Positions 17,773-28,171 of a stretch of 64,000 nt of DNA are shown here, piece after piece (the stretch's first letter is position 1; the number at the start of each line of letters is the position of its first letter). Both the position numbers and the translations under genes were made by a program. This stretch comes from Micromonospora alfalfae (GTDB lineage Bacteria > Actinomycetota > Actinomycetes > Mycobacteriales > Micromonosporaceae): the NCBI RefSeq assembly GCF_022230925.1, contig NZ_JAKKFH010000018.1, positions 1 through 64,000 on the forward strand, given 5' to 3'. Under the pieces are notes generated by a model that saw only the letters and a program-made list of their open reading frames with translations, did not search any database and had not been told where the DNA came from.

Positions 17773-19275
17773 ATGGCACCACACACCGAACCCGAGATCT
17801 GGTTCCTCACCGGCAGCCAAGGCATGTACGGCGAGGAGACGCTCCGCCAGGTGGCCGAGCAGTCTCGCCAGATCGCGGCAGCGCTCGACGACTCGCCGCA
17901 GATTCCCGCCCGCGTGGTCTGGAAGCCCGTCCTGACCAACAGCGGTGAGATTCTGCAGGTCTGCCGGGACGCCGCCGCTCAGGGTGCCGTCGGGGTCATC
18001 GCCTGGATGCACACGTTCTCGCCGGCCAAGATGTGGATCTCCGGTCTGGACGCGTTGCAGACACCGCTGCTGCACCTGCACACCCAGGCCAACGTTTTGC
18101 TGCCGTGGAACGACATCGACATGGACTTCATGAACCTGAACCAGGCCGCCCACGGCGACCGTGAGTTCGGGTACATCCAGACCCGTCTCGGTGTGGCCCG
18201 TAAGACGGTGGCCGGGCACGTCAGCGACCCGCGGGTGACCACTCGGATCGGGGCCTGGGCCCGCGCCGCGTTGGGCTGGTCGGCGATGCGGTCGCTGCGT
18301 CTGGCCCGCTTCGGTGACAACATGCGCGACGTCGCGGTCACCGAGGGCGACAAGGTCGAGGCCGAGCTGCGGTTCGGGGTCTCGGTCAACACCTACGGCG
18401 TCAACGACCTGGTCGAGGTGGTCGGCGAGGTCACCGACGCGCAGGTGGACGACCTGGTCAAGGAGTACGAGGACACCTACCGCATCGTCGGCGAGCTGCT
18501 GCCCGGCGGCGAGCAGCACGACTCGCTGCGGTACGCGGCGCGTGTCGAGTTGGGCATGCGCGCCTTCCTGGACGCGGGCGGGTTCCGGGCCTTCACGACG
18601 AACTTCGAGGACCTCGGCGGGCTGCGTCAGCTGCCGGGCATCGCCGTGCAGCGGTTGATGGCGGACGGCTACGGCTTCGGCGGTGAGGGCGACTGGAAGA
18701 CGTCGGTCCTGGTTCGCACCCTCAAGGCGATGTCGGTGGGCGTGAGCGGCGGCACGTCGTTCATGGAGGACTACACCTACGACCTCACCCCGGGCAACGA
18801 GCTGGTGCTCGGCGCCCACATGCTGGAGGTCTGCCCGACGATCGCCTCCGACGTGCCCAACGTGGAGATCCATCCGCTGAGCATCGGTGGCCGTGAGGAC
18901 CCGGTCCGGCTGGTGTTCGACGCCGCACCCGGGCCGGCCGTGGTGCTCGGGTTGTCCGACATGGGGGAGCGGTTCCGCCTGGTGGCCAACGAGATCGACG
19001 TGGTGGCGCCGCCGCAGCCGCTGCGCCGGTTGCCGGTTGCCCGTGCCGTCTGGCGTCCGCGTCCCGACCTGCCGGTCTCGGCCGAGGCGTGGATCACCGC
19101 GGGCGCGCCGCACCACACAGTGCTGTCACAGGCGGTGGGCGTGGAGGAGCTGCACGACCTGGCGGAGATGAGCCGCACCGAGCTCGTCGTCATCGACGCC
19201 GCCACGGAGCCCCGCCGTTTCGCCGACGAGCTGCGCTGGAACCAGGCCTACTACCGGCTGGCCCGCGGCTTCTGA
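17773..19275 (+). CDS. araA: L-arabinose isomerase
   Basis: A 500-residue protein, the same length as E. coli AraA. The start at ATG 17773 is preceded by GGAAGG, and the N-terminus [20 protein letters not shown] is characteristic. Other conserved stretches include [24 protein letters not shown], the glutamate-containing TNFEDLGGL and MEDYTYDL, and [12 protein letters not shown]. It isomerises L-arabinose to L-ribulose in the cytoplasm, normally with Mn2+. It is the last gene of the araB operon, unlike the common araBAD order, and ends at a strong terminator. Confidence 0.96.
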   Translation: MAPHTEPEIWFLTGSQGMYGEETLRQVAEQSRQIAAALDDSPQIPARVVWKPVLTNSGEILQVCRDAAAQGAVGVIAWMHTFSPAKMWISGLDALQTPLLHLHTQANVLLPWNDIDMDFMNLNQAAHGDREFGYIQTRLGVARKTVAGHVSDPRVTTRIGAWARAALGWSAMRSLRLARFGDNMRDVAVTEGDKVEAELRFGVSVNTYGVNDLVEVVGEVTDAQVDDLVKEYEDTYRIVGELLPGGEQHDSLRYAARVELGMRAFLDAGGFRAFTTNFEDLGGLRQLPGIAVQRLMADGYGFGGEGDWKTSVLVRTLKAMSVGVSGGTSFMEDYTYDLTPGNELVLGAHMLEVCPTIASDVPNVEIHPLSIGGREDPVRLVFDAAPGPAVVLGLSDMGERFRLVANEIDVVAPPQPLRRLPVARAVWRPRPDLPVSAEAWITAGAPHHTVLSQAVGVEELHDLAEMSRTELVVIDAATEPRRFADELRWNQAYYRLARGF

Positions 19276-19300
19276 TTCGCGCGGTCGGATCGTCCGGAAA

Positions 19301-19342
19301 CGGGTGGTCCACCCCTGCCTGCGGGCGGGGGTGGACCACCCG
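19301..19342 (+). terminator. Terminator of the ara operon
   Basis: A perfect 15-bp inverted repeat (19301-19315 with 19328-19342) with a 12-base loop, 25 bp after the araA stop codon. It separates the ara operon from the GH43 promoter region. Confidence 0.85.
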
Positions 19343-19399
19343 TTCGCGTGTGCGCCAGCCGGGCCACGAGGCGGTTGTGTTACGCCTTGACTAACAGCA

Positions 19400-19413
19400 T
19401 GTTATCGCTCACA
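19400..19413. promoter_or_regulatory. LacI-type operator 1 of the GH43 gene
   Basis: TGTTATCGCTCACA, seven bases downstream of a TTGACT (19387-19392). This reproduces the TTGAC-(7/8 bp)-operator spacing seen at araB and the ChvE-type transporter. The site lies 200 bp upstream of the GH43 start codon. Confidence 0.7.
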
Positions 19414-19513
19414 GTCTATAACCAAGATGGTCGATGTCGTTGGCTGGTCCGGCCGCGCGCGCGTCCTACCCCGCGGTTTCGGCACCTCGTCGCCGCGACG
19501 GTCGGGCGATCGG

Positions 19514-19527
19514 TGTTAGCGATCACA
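19514..19527. promoter_or_regulatory. LacI-type operator 2 of the GH43 gene
   Basis: TGTTAGCGATCACA, 114 bp downstream of operator 1 (close to eleven helical turns) and 86 bp upstream of the start codon. The pair could support repression by DNA looping. Confidence 0.65.
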
Positions 19528-19612
19528 TGGCCGGGCGTGGTCAGCTCGGTGCCCCGCCCGGTGCCGCGGACGCCGACCCAGACCGCACGGTTCGCGTCAG
19601 CAGAGGAGGATC

Positions 19613-21718
19613 ATGCTTTCCATCGGTCGGGTTCCCCGGGGTGCGCCACGACGGCGCGGGTGGCTGTCGAGACTCGCCGTCGCCGCGATGGTGCTGGTGG
19701 TCGGTGGCGCGGCTGTGGCCGTCGCCTCGTCGCCCGCGTCAGCGGCCACCGTCGACACCAACGCCTGGTACGTGTTGGTGAACCGCAACAGTGGCAAGGC
19801 CGTGGACGTGTACAACCTGGCCACGAACGACGGTGCGCGGATCACCCAGTGGACGCGCAACAACGGTAACCAGCAGCAGTGGCAGTTCGTGGACTCCGGA
19901 GGCGGCTACTACCGACTCAAGTCGAGGTTGTCGGGCAAGGTGCTGGACGTCTCCGGCCGCTCGACCGCCAACGGTGCCAGCGTCGTGCAGTGGAGCGACA
20001 ACAACGGCACCAACCAGCAGTTCCGGCTGGCCGACTCGGACGGCGGCTACGTCCGGTTGATCAACCGCAACAGCAACAAGGCGATGGAGGTGCAGGGCGC
20101 CTCGACCGCCGACGGTGGCAACATCGTGCAGTACGACGACTGGAACGGCACCAACCAGCAGTGGCAGCTCGCTCGCATCGACGGCGGGACCGACCCCACG
20201 ACGCCGCCCCCGTCCAACGGCACGTATTCGAACCCCGCGGTCTGGCAGGACTTTGCCGACGTCGACATCATCCGGGTGGACAACGCCTACTACATGTCGG
20301 CGTCCACAATGCACTACTCGCCCGGCGCGCCGGTCCTGCGCTCGTACGACCTGGTCAACTGGGAGTTCGCCGGTCACTCCGTGCCCAAGCTCGACTTCGG
20401 GTCGAAGTACGACATGAGCGGTGGTAACGCCTACGTCGATGGCATCTGGGCGTCGACGTTGAACTACCGGCCGAGCAACCGGACCTACTACTGGGCCGGG
20501 TGCATCGACTTCGCGCAGACCCACATCTACACGGCGTCCGCCGTCGACGGCACCTGGAGCAAGCACACCACCATCCCCAACTGCTACTACGACGCCGGGA
20601 TGCTGATCGACGACAACGACACCATGTACGTGGCGTACGGCAACGGCACGATCAGCGTGGCGCAGCTGTCCGCCGACGGGAAGTCCCAGGTCCGCGCCCA
20701 GCAGGTGTACCAGACGCCGTCGAGCATCGGGACGCTGGAGGGCGCGCGTTTCTACAAGCGCAACGGCGCCTACTACATCTGGCTCACCCGCCCGGCCAAC
20801 GGCCAGTACGTGCTCAAGTCGACGAACGGCCCGTTCGGCCCGTACGAGCAGCGGCAGGTGCTGCTCAACCTGCCCGGCCCGATCTCCGGTGGCGGTGTGC
20901 CGCACCAGGGTGGGCTTGTGCAGACCCAGAACGGCGACTGGTACTACATGTCCTTCGTCGACGCGTACCCCGGCGGTCGGATGCCGGCCATGGCGCCGAT
21001 CACCTGGACCGGCGACGGCTGGCCCGTGCTGCAGACGGTGAACGGCACCTGGGGCAGCTCGTACCCGAAGCCGAACCTGCCCGCGCCGCCCCGCGCCGTC
21101 AAGCCACTCACCGGCACCGACACGTTCGCCGGCACCACGCTCGGACCGCAGTGGGAGTGGAACCACAACCCGGACAACAGCAAGTGGTCGGTGAACAACG
21201 GGCTGAACCTGCAGACCGCCACCGTCACCGGCGACCTGTACAAGGCGCGCAACACGCTGACCCACCGCATCCAGGGCCCCACCTCGACCGCGACGATCGA
21301 GTTGGACTACTCCACAATGCGCGATGGTGATCGCACCGGCCTGGCGGTGCTGCGTAACTCGTCGGCCTGGATCGGAGTCCGACGGGACAACGGGTCCACC
21401 CGGCTGGTCATGCAGAACGGGCTGACGATGGACGGCAGCTGGAACACCACAAGCACCGGCAGCGAGGTGGCGAGCACCGCCGTCTCCGGTGGCCGGATCT
21501 GGTTGCGGGCCAACGCCGACATCAGACCCGGATCCGGTCGGCAGGCCCGTTTCTCGTACAGCACCGACGGGGTGAACTTCACCTCGTTCGGCAACGCCCT
21601 GACGCTGGCGAACAACTGGCAGTTCTTCATGGGCTACCGGTTCGCCATCTTCAACCACGCGACGCAGTCGCTCGGTGGCGCCGTCACAGTGCGGCAGTTC
21701 AGCCTGACCACACCGTGA
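19613..21718 (+). CDS. Secreted GH43 glycosidase with N-terminal ricin-type lectin domain
   Basis: A 701-residue protein. GAGGAGGA precedes the ATG. Residues ~1-45 are a long secretion signal. Residues ~47-190 are a ricin-type beta-trefoil with repeated QQW/QQF motifs (NQQQWQF, NQQFRL, NQQWQL). After a TPPPS linker, a GH43 five-bladed propeller begins (NPAVWQDFADVDIIRV, containing the general-base Asp; MHYSPGAPVLRSYDLVNWE; the acid Glu in LEGARFYKRN). A C-terminal ~190-residue beta-sandwich follows (WEWNHNPDNSKWSV). Likely activity is arabinofuranosidase or xylosidase on arabinoxylan or arabinan, releasing L-arabinose. Two operators in front tie it to the arabinose regulon. Confidence 0.9.
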   Translation: MLSIGRVPRGAPRRRGWLSRLAVAAMVLVVGGAAVAVASSPASAATVDTNAWYVLVNRNSGKAVDVYNLATNDGARITQWTRNNGNQQQWQFVDSGGGYYRLKSRLSGKVLDVSGRSTANGASVVQWSDNNGTNQQFRLADSDGGYVRLINRNSNKAMEVQGASTADGGNIVQYDDWNGTNQQWQLARIDGGTDPTTPPPSNGTYSNPAVWQDFADVDIIRVDNAYYMSASTMHYSPGAPVLRSYDLVNWEFAGHSVPKLDFGSKYDMSGGNAYVDGIWASTLNYRPSNRTYYWAGCIDFAQTHIYTASAVDGTWSKHTTIPNCYYDAGMLIDDNDTMYVAYGNGTISVAQLSADGKSQVRAQQVYQTPSSIGTLEGARFYKRNGAYYIWLTRPANGQYVLKSTNGPFGPYEQRQVLLNLPGPISGGGVPHQGGLVQTQNGDWYYMSFVDAYPGGRMPAMAPITWTGDGWPVLQTVNGTWGSSYPKPNLPAPPRAVKPLTGTDTFAGTTLGPQWEWNHNPDNSKWSVNNGLNLQTATVTGDLYKARNTLTHRIQGPTSTATIELDYSTMRDGDRTGLAVLRNSSAWIGVRRDNGSTRLVMQNGLTMDGSWNTTSTGSEVASTAVSGGRIWLRANADIRPGSGRQARFSYSTDGVNFTSFGNALTLANNWQFFMGYRFAIFNHATQSLGGAVTVRQFSLTTP

Positions 21719-22109
21719 CGCCGGTCACACGACGATCGCTCTGACCGGTGGCGCTGGCGACGCAGCCCTGGCGGCATGTGAAGTCCGCGCCACCGCGTCA
21801 GCTTCCCGCCGGCCTGTTCCACGCTCTGTCAAGGAGCGAGGGCAGGCCGGCGTACCACACCAGGACCGTGTCCCGGGTGGGTTGGTTGGGGACTTCCGAC
21901 GGGTACCGCCTCGTACGGCTGCGGCGCGTCGAACGGTCCCCACACAGGCGTGCCGTGTTCGGGGTCGTTGCTGGCGTAGACTGTCGGCGATCCAGCGCTG
22001 GTCACCTGGGATTCAGCACCGGCGTGGTGACTGAGCGAGGGGGATCGGGCCGGGCCGCTCCAGTCGACGTCGACGGGCTGCGGGCCGGCGATGTAGCGGG
22101 GGGAGTGAA
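21719..22109. other. Intergenic region between GH43 and lacI genes
   Basis: This ~390-bp stretch holds the candidate terminator at 21807-21852 and presumably the lacI promoter. I found no match to the arabinose-type operator and no supported gene here. Confidence 0.5.
21807..21852 (+). terminator. Candidate terminator of the GH43 gene
   Basis: A 10-bp outer stem (21807-21816 with 21843-21852) encloses a second short stem (21822-21826 with 21834-21838), 90 bp after the GH43 stop. Confidence 0.5.
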
Positions 22110-23117
22110 ATGGCCGTCCACGGTCCCGCGATGACGGACGTTGCCCGTCTCGCCGGTGTCTCCCATCAGACGGTTTCGCGGGTGCTCAACGGGCACCCCA
22201 ACGTCCGTGAGCAGACCCGACTTCGGGTACGCGCGGCGATCGCCGAACTCGGCTACCGCCCCAACGGCGCGGCACGCGCCCTGGTGACCGGTCGATCACA
22301 GGTCATCGGTGTGGTCGCGCAGAACACGACGCTCTACGGTCCGGCATCGCTGCTGGCCGCCCTGGAGCAGACCGCCGCCGAAGAGGGCTTCGCGGTCAGC
22401 GTCGGCAGCGTGCGAAACCTTGACCACCGCTCCATCTCGGCGGCCGTCGAGCGGCACCTGTCGCACCGGGTCGCCGGCATCGTGGTCATCGCCCCGGTCG
22501 AGTCGGCCGGTGAGGCGCTGGAGCGCCTTCCCAAGGATGTCCCGCTGGTCACTGTCGACGGTGACCCGAGCCGGCCGGTGCCGCTGGTGACTGTCGACCA
22601 GGTGGCGGGCGCCCGGGCGGCGACGCAACATCTGCTCGACGCCGGACACCGCACCGTCTGGCACGTCTCCGGCCCGACCGACTGGTTCGACAGCGTGGGG
22701 CGGATCGACGGATGGCGGCAGGCGTTGCTGGCCGCCGGGCTGGATCCGCCGCCGCCGATGCCGGGGGACTGGTCCGCAGCGTCGGGTTACCGGTGCGGAC
22801 AGATGTTGGCGCGGATGCCGGAGGTCACAGCGGTCTTCACCGCCAACGACCATCTCGCGCTGGGCGTGCTGCGGGCGCTGCACGAGTTCGGTCGACGGGT
22901 GCCGCACGAGATCAGCGTGGTCGGCTTCGACGACGTACCGGAGGCGGCGTACTTCATTCCGCCGCTGACCACCGTCCGACCGGACTTCGACGCGGTGGCG
23001 CGAGCGAGCCTGCAGATGCTGCTGTCCCAGATCGAGTCGGGCACCGGTGGGGCGCTGCGGCAGACCATCGCACCCGCTCTGGTCGCCCGCGAGAGCGTCG
23101 CCCCACCTCGCCACTGA
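22110..23117 (+). CDS. LacI family transcriptional regulator (candidate arabinose repressor)
   Basis: A 335-residue protein. GGGGGGAG precedes the ATG. The N-terminal helix-turn-helix (TDVARLAGVSHQTVSRVLNG) and hinge region (LGYRPNGAARALVTGRSQVIGV) are typical, followed by a sugar-binding periplasmic-like domain (GIVVIAPVES, VTVDQVAGARAATQHLL, FTANDHLALGVLRALHEFG, SVVGFDDVPEAAYF). The LacI DNA motif class binds 14-bp CG-centred palindromes like the six sites found around it. Its position between the GH43 and GH27 genes makes it the best candidate for the regulon repressor, with arabinose or an intermediate as effector. No such site was found in front of the gene itself. Confidence 0.9.
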   Translation: MAVHGPAMTDVARLAGVSHQTVSRVLNGHPNVREQTRLRVRAAIAELGYRPNGAARALVTGRSQVIGVVAQNTTLYGPASLLAALEQTAAEEGFAVSVGSVRNLDHRSISAAVERHLSHRVAGIVVIAPVESAGEALERLPKDVPLVTVDGDPSRPVPLVTVDQVAGARAATQHLLDAGHRTVWHVSGPTDWFDSVGRIDGWRQALLAAGLDPPPPMPGDWSAASGYRCGQMLARMPEVTAVFTANDHLALGVLRALHEFGRRVPHEISVVGFDDVPEAAYFIPPLTTVRPDFDAVARASLQMLLSQIESGTGGALRQTIAPALVARESVAPPRH

Positions 23118-23309
23118 CTGTCGACCAACCGTAGGTCGCCCCGCATGGTGCGGGTAGTGGTCCCGCTGCCGTCCCGGCCCAGCGGTGCACGCGCGTGCGC
23201 GTAAGCGCCAGCACGCGCCAATTTTTGGCTTCCTCACCCGATAAGACGCGACTCGATGGGTTGCTGAGCGTCACCAATCGATGGCAAGCGATACGGCGCG
23301 GTGAAGGTA

Positions 23310-23338
23310 TTGAACCTCGTGAAATGTCGCCGTAACAT
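23310..23338 (+). promoter_or_regulatory. Promoter of the GH27 gene
   Basis: TTGAAC (23310-23315), a 17-bp spacer and TAACAT (23333-23338). The expected start point lies just before the operator at 23351, which would then sit in the first transcribed bases. Confidence 0.55.
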
Positions 23339-23350
23339 GATGGGCGTCTC

Positions 23351-23364
23351 TGTTAACGCTAACA
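23351..23364. promoter_or_regulatory. LacI-type operator of the GH27 gene
   Basis: TGTTAACGCTAACA, 75 bp upstream of the GH27 start codon, fits the regulon pattern with nearly perfect dyad symmetry. Confidence 0.75.
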
Positions 23365-23438
23365 AAAATGGCGTCCAACTATCGGCGTACCGACCAGAGA
23401 TCGTAATCAAGGGCGGGCGTCACCGACAAGGAGGCTCG

Positions 23439-25094
23439 ATGAACCGCAATACCCGAGGTCGTCGCTGGGGGAGCGCACTGGCGGCCGGAATTCTGCTCGC
23501 CGGTGCCCTGGTCGGCCTTCGCGCTCCGACGGCGCAGGCACTGGACAACGGCGTGGCGCGCACTCCCCCCATGGGTTGGAATTCGTGGAACTCGTTCGGC
23601 TGCAACATCAACGAGGGGCTGATCCGGCAGACGGCGGACGCGATCGTCAGCAGCGGCATGCGGGACCTGGGCTACAACTACGTGGTGGTCGACGACTGCT
23701 GGTTCAACCCCAACCGGGACAGCTCCGGCAACATCCAGGGCGACCCCGGCCGGTTCCCCAGCGGCATGAAGGCGCTCGGCGACTACCTGCACGCCCGGAA
23801 CCTGAAGTTCGGCCTGTACCAGGTGCCTGTCGACAAGACCTGCGCCCAGTACTTCGGCGCCTACCCCGGCGCGACGGGCAGCCGTGGCCACGAGGTGCAG
23901 GACGCGCGCCAGTTCGCGGCCTGGGGTGTCGACTTCCTCAAGTACGACTGGTGCTCGCCGGAGGGCAGCATCAACGACCAGGTGACCACCTTCGCCAAGA
24001 TGCGTGACGCGTTGGCCGCCACCGGCCGGCCGATCGTCTACAGCATCAACTCCAACAGCATCCACTCCAAGACCGGCCCGCAGCGCAACTGGGGCGACGT
24101 GGCGAACATGTGGCGAACCACCGAGGACATCACCAACGCGTGGGACACCGGCCAGAGCAACGGGTACCCGATGGGCATCCAGAACATCATCAACGTGACA
24201 GTTCCGCTGGCGTCCTACGCGAGGCCGGGTGGGTTCAACGACCCCGACATGATGGAGGTCGGCCGCGGCGGCATGAACGACACGGAGATGCGCAGCCACT
24301 TCGCGATGTGGGCGATCATGGCGTCTCCGCTGATCGCCGGCAACGACGTACGGAACATGAACACCGCGACGCAGACCATCCTCAAGAACGCCAACCTGAT
24401 CGCGATCAACCAGGACTCGCTCGGGTTGCAGGGGACGCAGGTGTCGTTCGACGGCACGCGTCGGGTGCTGGCCAAGCGGCTCGCCAACGGTGACGTCGCC
24501 GTCGCCCTCCTCAACCAGGGCGGCTCGACGACGACGATCTCGACCACGGCCGCGGCCATCGGCAAGTCCGGCTCGTCGTTCAACCTGGTGGAGGCGTGGA
24601 CCGGTGGCACCAGCACCAGCAGCGGGACCATCAGCGCCAGCGTCCCCGCGCACGGCACCGTGGTGTACCGGGTCAGCGGTGGTGGAACGACTCCTCCGAC
24701 GACGCCGCCGCCGAGCACGTCGAGCGCGTACGCCAGCGCCGCCTCCGGCCGCTGTCTCGACGTGCCGAACAGCAACACGACCAACGGCACGCAACCGGTC
24801 ATCTGGGACTGCAACGGCGCCGCCAACCAGCGCTGGACCAGCAGCGGTCAGACCCTGCAGGCCCTGGGCAAGTGCCTGGACGCGCCGATGAACGCCGCTG
24901 CCGGCTCCAAGGTGCAGATCTGGGACTGCAACGGCGGGACCAACCAGCAATGGACGGTCAACGCCAACGGCACGATCAGCAACGCGCAGTCGGGGCTCTG
25001 CCTGGACGTCAACAACAACGCCACTGCCAACGGCACCACGGTGATCCTCTGGACCTGCACGGCGGCGGCGAACCAGCGGTGGTCGCAGCGGTAG
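23439..25094 (+). CDS. Secreted GH27 glycosidase with C-terminal CBM13; candidate beta-L-arabinopyranosidase or alpha-galactosidase
   Basis: A 551-residue protein. ATG 23439 follows AAGGAGG; an upstream in-frame start at 23301 is unlikely because it would translate the operator. A signal peptide ends near QALDNG. The GH27 catalytic barrel shows PPMGWNSWNSFGC, VVVDDCWF, the nucleophile Asp in DFLKYDWCSPEG and the acid/base Asp in FNDPDMMEVG. The usual YSDAG and YDNC motifs are changed to YQVPV and YDWC, so substrate preference may differ from alpha-galactosidase. A TPPTTPPPST linker leads to a C-terminal ricin-type CBM13 with three NQRW/NQQW repeats. GH27 enzymes of this architecture include the Streptomyces beta-L-arabinopyranosidase; arabinose-type regulation here supports that reading. 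Confidence 0.88.
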   Translation: MNRNTRGRRWGSALAAGILLAGALVGLRAPTAQALDNGVARTPPMGWNSWNSFGCNINEGLIRQTADAIVSSGMRDLGYNYVVVDDCWFNPNRDSSGNIQGDPGRFPSGMKALGDYLHARNLKFGLYQVPVDKTCAQYFGAYPGATGSRGHEVQDARQFAAWGVDFLKYDWCSPEGSINDQVTTFAKMRDALAATGRPIVYSINSNSIHSKTGPQRNWGDVANMWRTTEDITNAWDTGQSNGYPMGIQNIINVTVPLASYARPGGFNDPDMMEVGRGGMNDTEMRSHFAMWAIMASPLIAGNDVRNMNTATQTILKNANLIAINQDSLGLQGTQVSFDGTRRVLAKRLANGDVAVALLNQGGSTTTISTTAAAIGKSGSSFNLVEAWTGGTSTSSGTISASVPAHGTVVYRVSGGGTTPPTTPPPSTSSAYASAASGRCLDVPNSNTTNGTQPVIWDCNGAANQRWTSSGQTLQALGKCLDAPMNAAAGSKVQIWDCNGGTNQQWTVNANGTISNAQSGLCLDVNNNATANGTTVILWTCTAAANQRWSQR

Positions 25095-25155
25095 CCGACC
25101 GGGGTCGCCGACCGTCCAGGTCGCGGCGACCCGCCTGATCCGACGGTAGTGCTGG

Positions 25156-25187
25156 TGCCCGCGGACGACAGACGTCGTTCGCGGGCA
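25156..25187 (+). terminator. Terminator of the GH27 gene
   Basis: A 14-bp stem (25156-25169 with 25174-25187) with one G-T wobble and a four-base loop, about 60 bp downstream of the GH27 stop. Confidence 0.7.
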
Positions 25188-25318
25188 TCGGTCTGTAGAG
25201 TGCTGCGGACGACCACGCTGAGTCGCCGCGTCCTACCCTTCCGACAGATCGGCCACATGGCTACGCTCGCCTGGATGCTCCGTTACGAGACCGTGACACC
25301 GGTATTTCGGATCTGGTG

Positions 25319-25346
25319 TTGACGCAATCTATGTGAGCGCTAACAC
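25319..25346 (+). promoter_or_regulatory. Promoter of the ChvE-type importer operon
   Basis: TTGACG (25319-25324), a 16-bp spacer and TAACAC (25341-25346). The -10 lies within the operator, exactly as at the araB promoter; the two promoters share the stretch TGTGAGCG(T/C)TAACACTA. Confidence 0.6.
25332..25345. promoter_or_regulatory. LacI-type operator of the ChvE-type importer operon
   Basis: TGTGAGCGCTAACA, 61 bp upstream of the GTG start of the binding-protein gene and one base different from the araB proximal operator. Confidence 0.75.
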
Positions 25347-25406
25347 TACCCGAAAGATGATACTTGGCCCCGGCAGTCGGCGGGGGAGTCCAGAGAGGAG
25401 AAGCCC

Positions 25407-26549
25407 GTGGGCAGGAAATTCCTGGTTGCTCTCGGCGGCGCGGCACTCGCGCTGAGTTTGGCGGCGTGCAGCGGCGGGGGTGCGGGCAGCGGTGAGAAGT
25501 CCGGCGACGAGAAGCCGAGCGATCTGACCATCGGCGTCTCGATGCCGACGCAGACCTCGGAGCGGTGGATCGCCGACGGCAACGCGGTGAAGTCGAAGCT
25601 GGAGGCCAAGGGCTACAAGGTCGACCTCCAGTACGCCGGCGACGACATCCCCACGCAGTCGCAGCAGGTCGACCAGATGATCACCCAGGGTGCCGATGTT
25701 CTGGTCCTCGCGGCGATCGACGGCACCGCGCTCAGCAGCCAGCTGCAGGCCGCTGCGGCCGCGAAGATCCCGGTCATCTCCTACGACCGGCTGATCCGTG
25801 GCAGCAAGGACGTCGACTTCTACGTCAGCTTCGACAACTACAAGGTTGGCGTCGCCCAGGGCACCGCGCTGCTCGTCGGTCTCGGCCTGCTGAACAAGGA
25901 CGGCTCGAAGGGCACGGCCAAGGGGCCGCTGAACGTCGAGCTCTTCGCCGGGTCGCTGGATGACAACAACACCCAGTACTTCTTCGGCGGCGCGATGGAC
26001 ACGCTGAAGCCGTTCATCGAGAACGGCACGCTGGTCGTCAAGTCCAAGCAGACCACCCCCGAGCAGGTAGCCATCCTGCGGTGGCAGCAGGAGACCGCGC
26101 AGAAGCGGATGGAGAACCTGCTCACCTCCAGCTACAACGACGGCTCGAAGGTCGACGGGGTGCTCTCGCCGTACGACGGCATCTCCCGCGGCATCATCAC
26201 CGCCCTGCAGAACGCCGGTTACGGCAAGGGCGCGAAGAAGCTCCCGGTGGTGACCGGCCAGGACGCGGAGATCGCCTCGATCAAGCTGATCAACGACGGC
26301 GTGCAGAGCTCCACTGTCTTCAAGGACACCCGGCTGCTGGCCGAGCAGGCCGTGAACGCTGCCGAGGCGTTCCTGCAGAAGAAGCAGCCGCAGGCCAACG
26401 ACACCCAGACGTACAACAACGGCGTCAAGGTCGTCCCGGCGTACCTGCTGCCGATCGCGACCGTCTACAAGGACGACATCAAGGCGACGCTGATCGACTC
26501 CGGCTACTGGACCGCGGACGAGGTCGCCGCCGGTCAGGCCAAGAAGTAA
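25407..26549 (+). CDS. Multiple-monosaccharide ABC transporter substrate-binding lipoprotein (ChvE-like)
   Basis: A 380-residue protein starting at GTG 25407 behind GAGAGGAG. The N-terminus has a lipobox (SLAACSGG). The mature protein matches the ChvE class of sugar-binding proteins: TIGVSMPTQTSERWIADG, QYAGDDIPTQSQQVDQMI, IPVISYDRLIRG, VDFYVSFDNYKVG, AGSLDDNNTQYFF, LSPYDGISRGII. ChvE proteins bind arabinose, galactose, glucose and related sugars. The arabinose-type operator in front places it in the same regulon as araB. A 15-bp hairpin directly after the stop probably favours high expression of this gene over the ATPase and permease. Confidence 0.9.
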   Translation: MGRKFLVALGGAALALSLAACSGGGAGSGEKSGDEKPSDLTIGVSMPTQTSERWIADGNAVKSKLEAKGYKVDLQYAGDDIPTQSQQVDQMITQGADVLVLAAIDGTALSSQLQAAAAAKIPVISYDRLIRGSKDVDFYVSFDNYKVGVAQGTALLVGLGLLNKDGSKGTAKGPLNVELFAGSLDDNNTQYFFGGAMDTLKPFIENGTLVVKSKQTTPEQVAILRWQQETAQKRMENLLTSSYNDGSKVDGVLSPYDGISRGIITALQNAGYGKGAKKLPVVTGQDAEIASIKLINDGVQSSTVFKDTRLLAEQAVNAAEAFLQKKQPQANDTQTYNNGVKVVPAYLLPIATVYKDDIKATLIDSGYWTADEVAAGQAKK

Positions 26550-26555
26550 GCCACT

Positions 26556-26589
26556 CGTCGGGCCCGGCGGTCACCCGCCGGGCCCGACG
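26556..26589 (+). terminator. Intra-operon hairpin after the ChvE-like gene
   Basis: A perfect 15-bp stem (26556-26570 with 26575-26589) with loop TCAC, seven bases past the stop codon. Because the operon continues, it is probably a partial terminator or mRNA stabiliser, the same design as at 13969. Confidence 0.6.
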
Positions 26590-26632
26590 CCTGGGCGCGT
26601 ACCACGTCCAGACCTGACGGAGGACAGTGACA

Positions 26633-28167
<1,535 letters not shown>

Positions 28168-28171
<4 letters not shown>

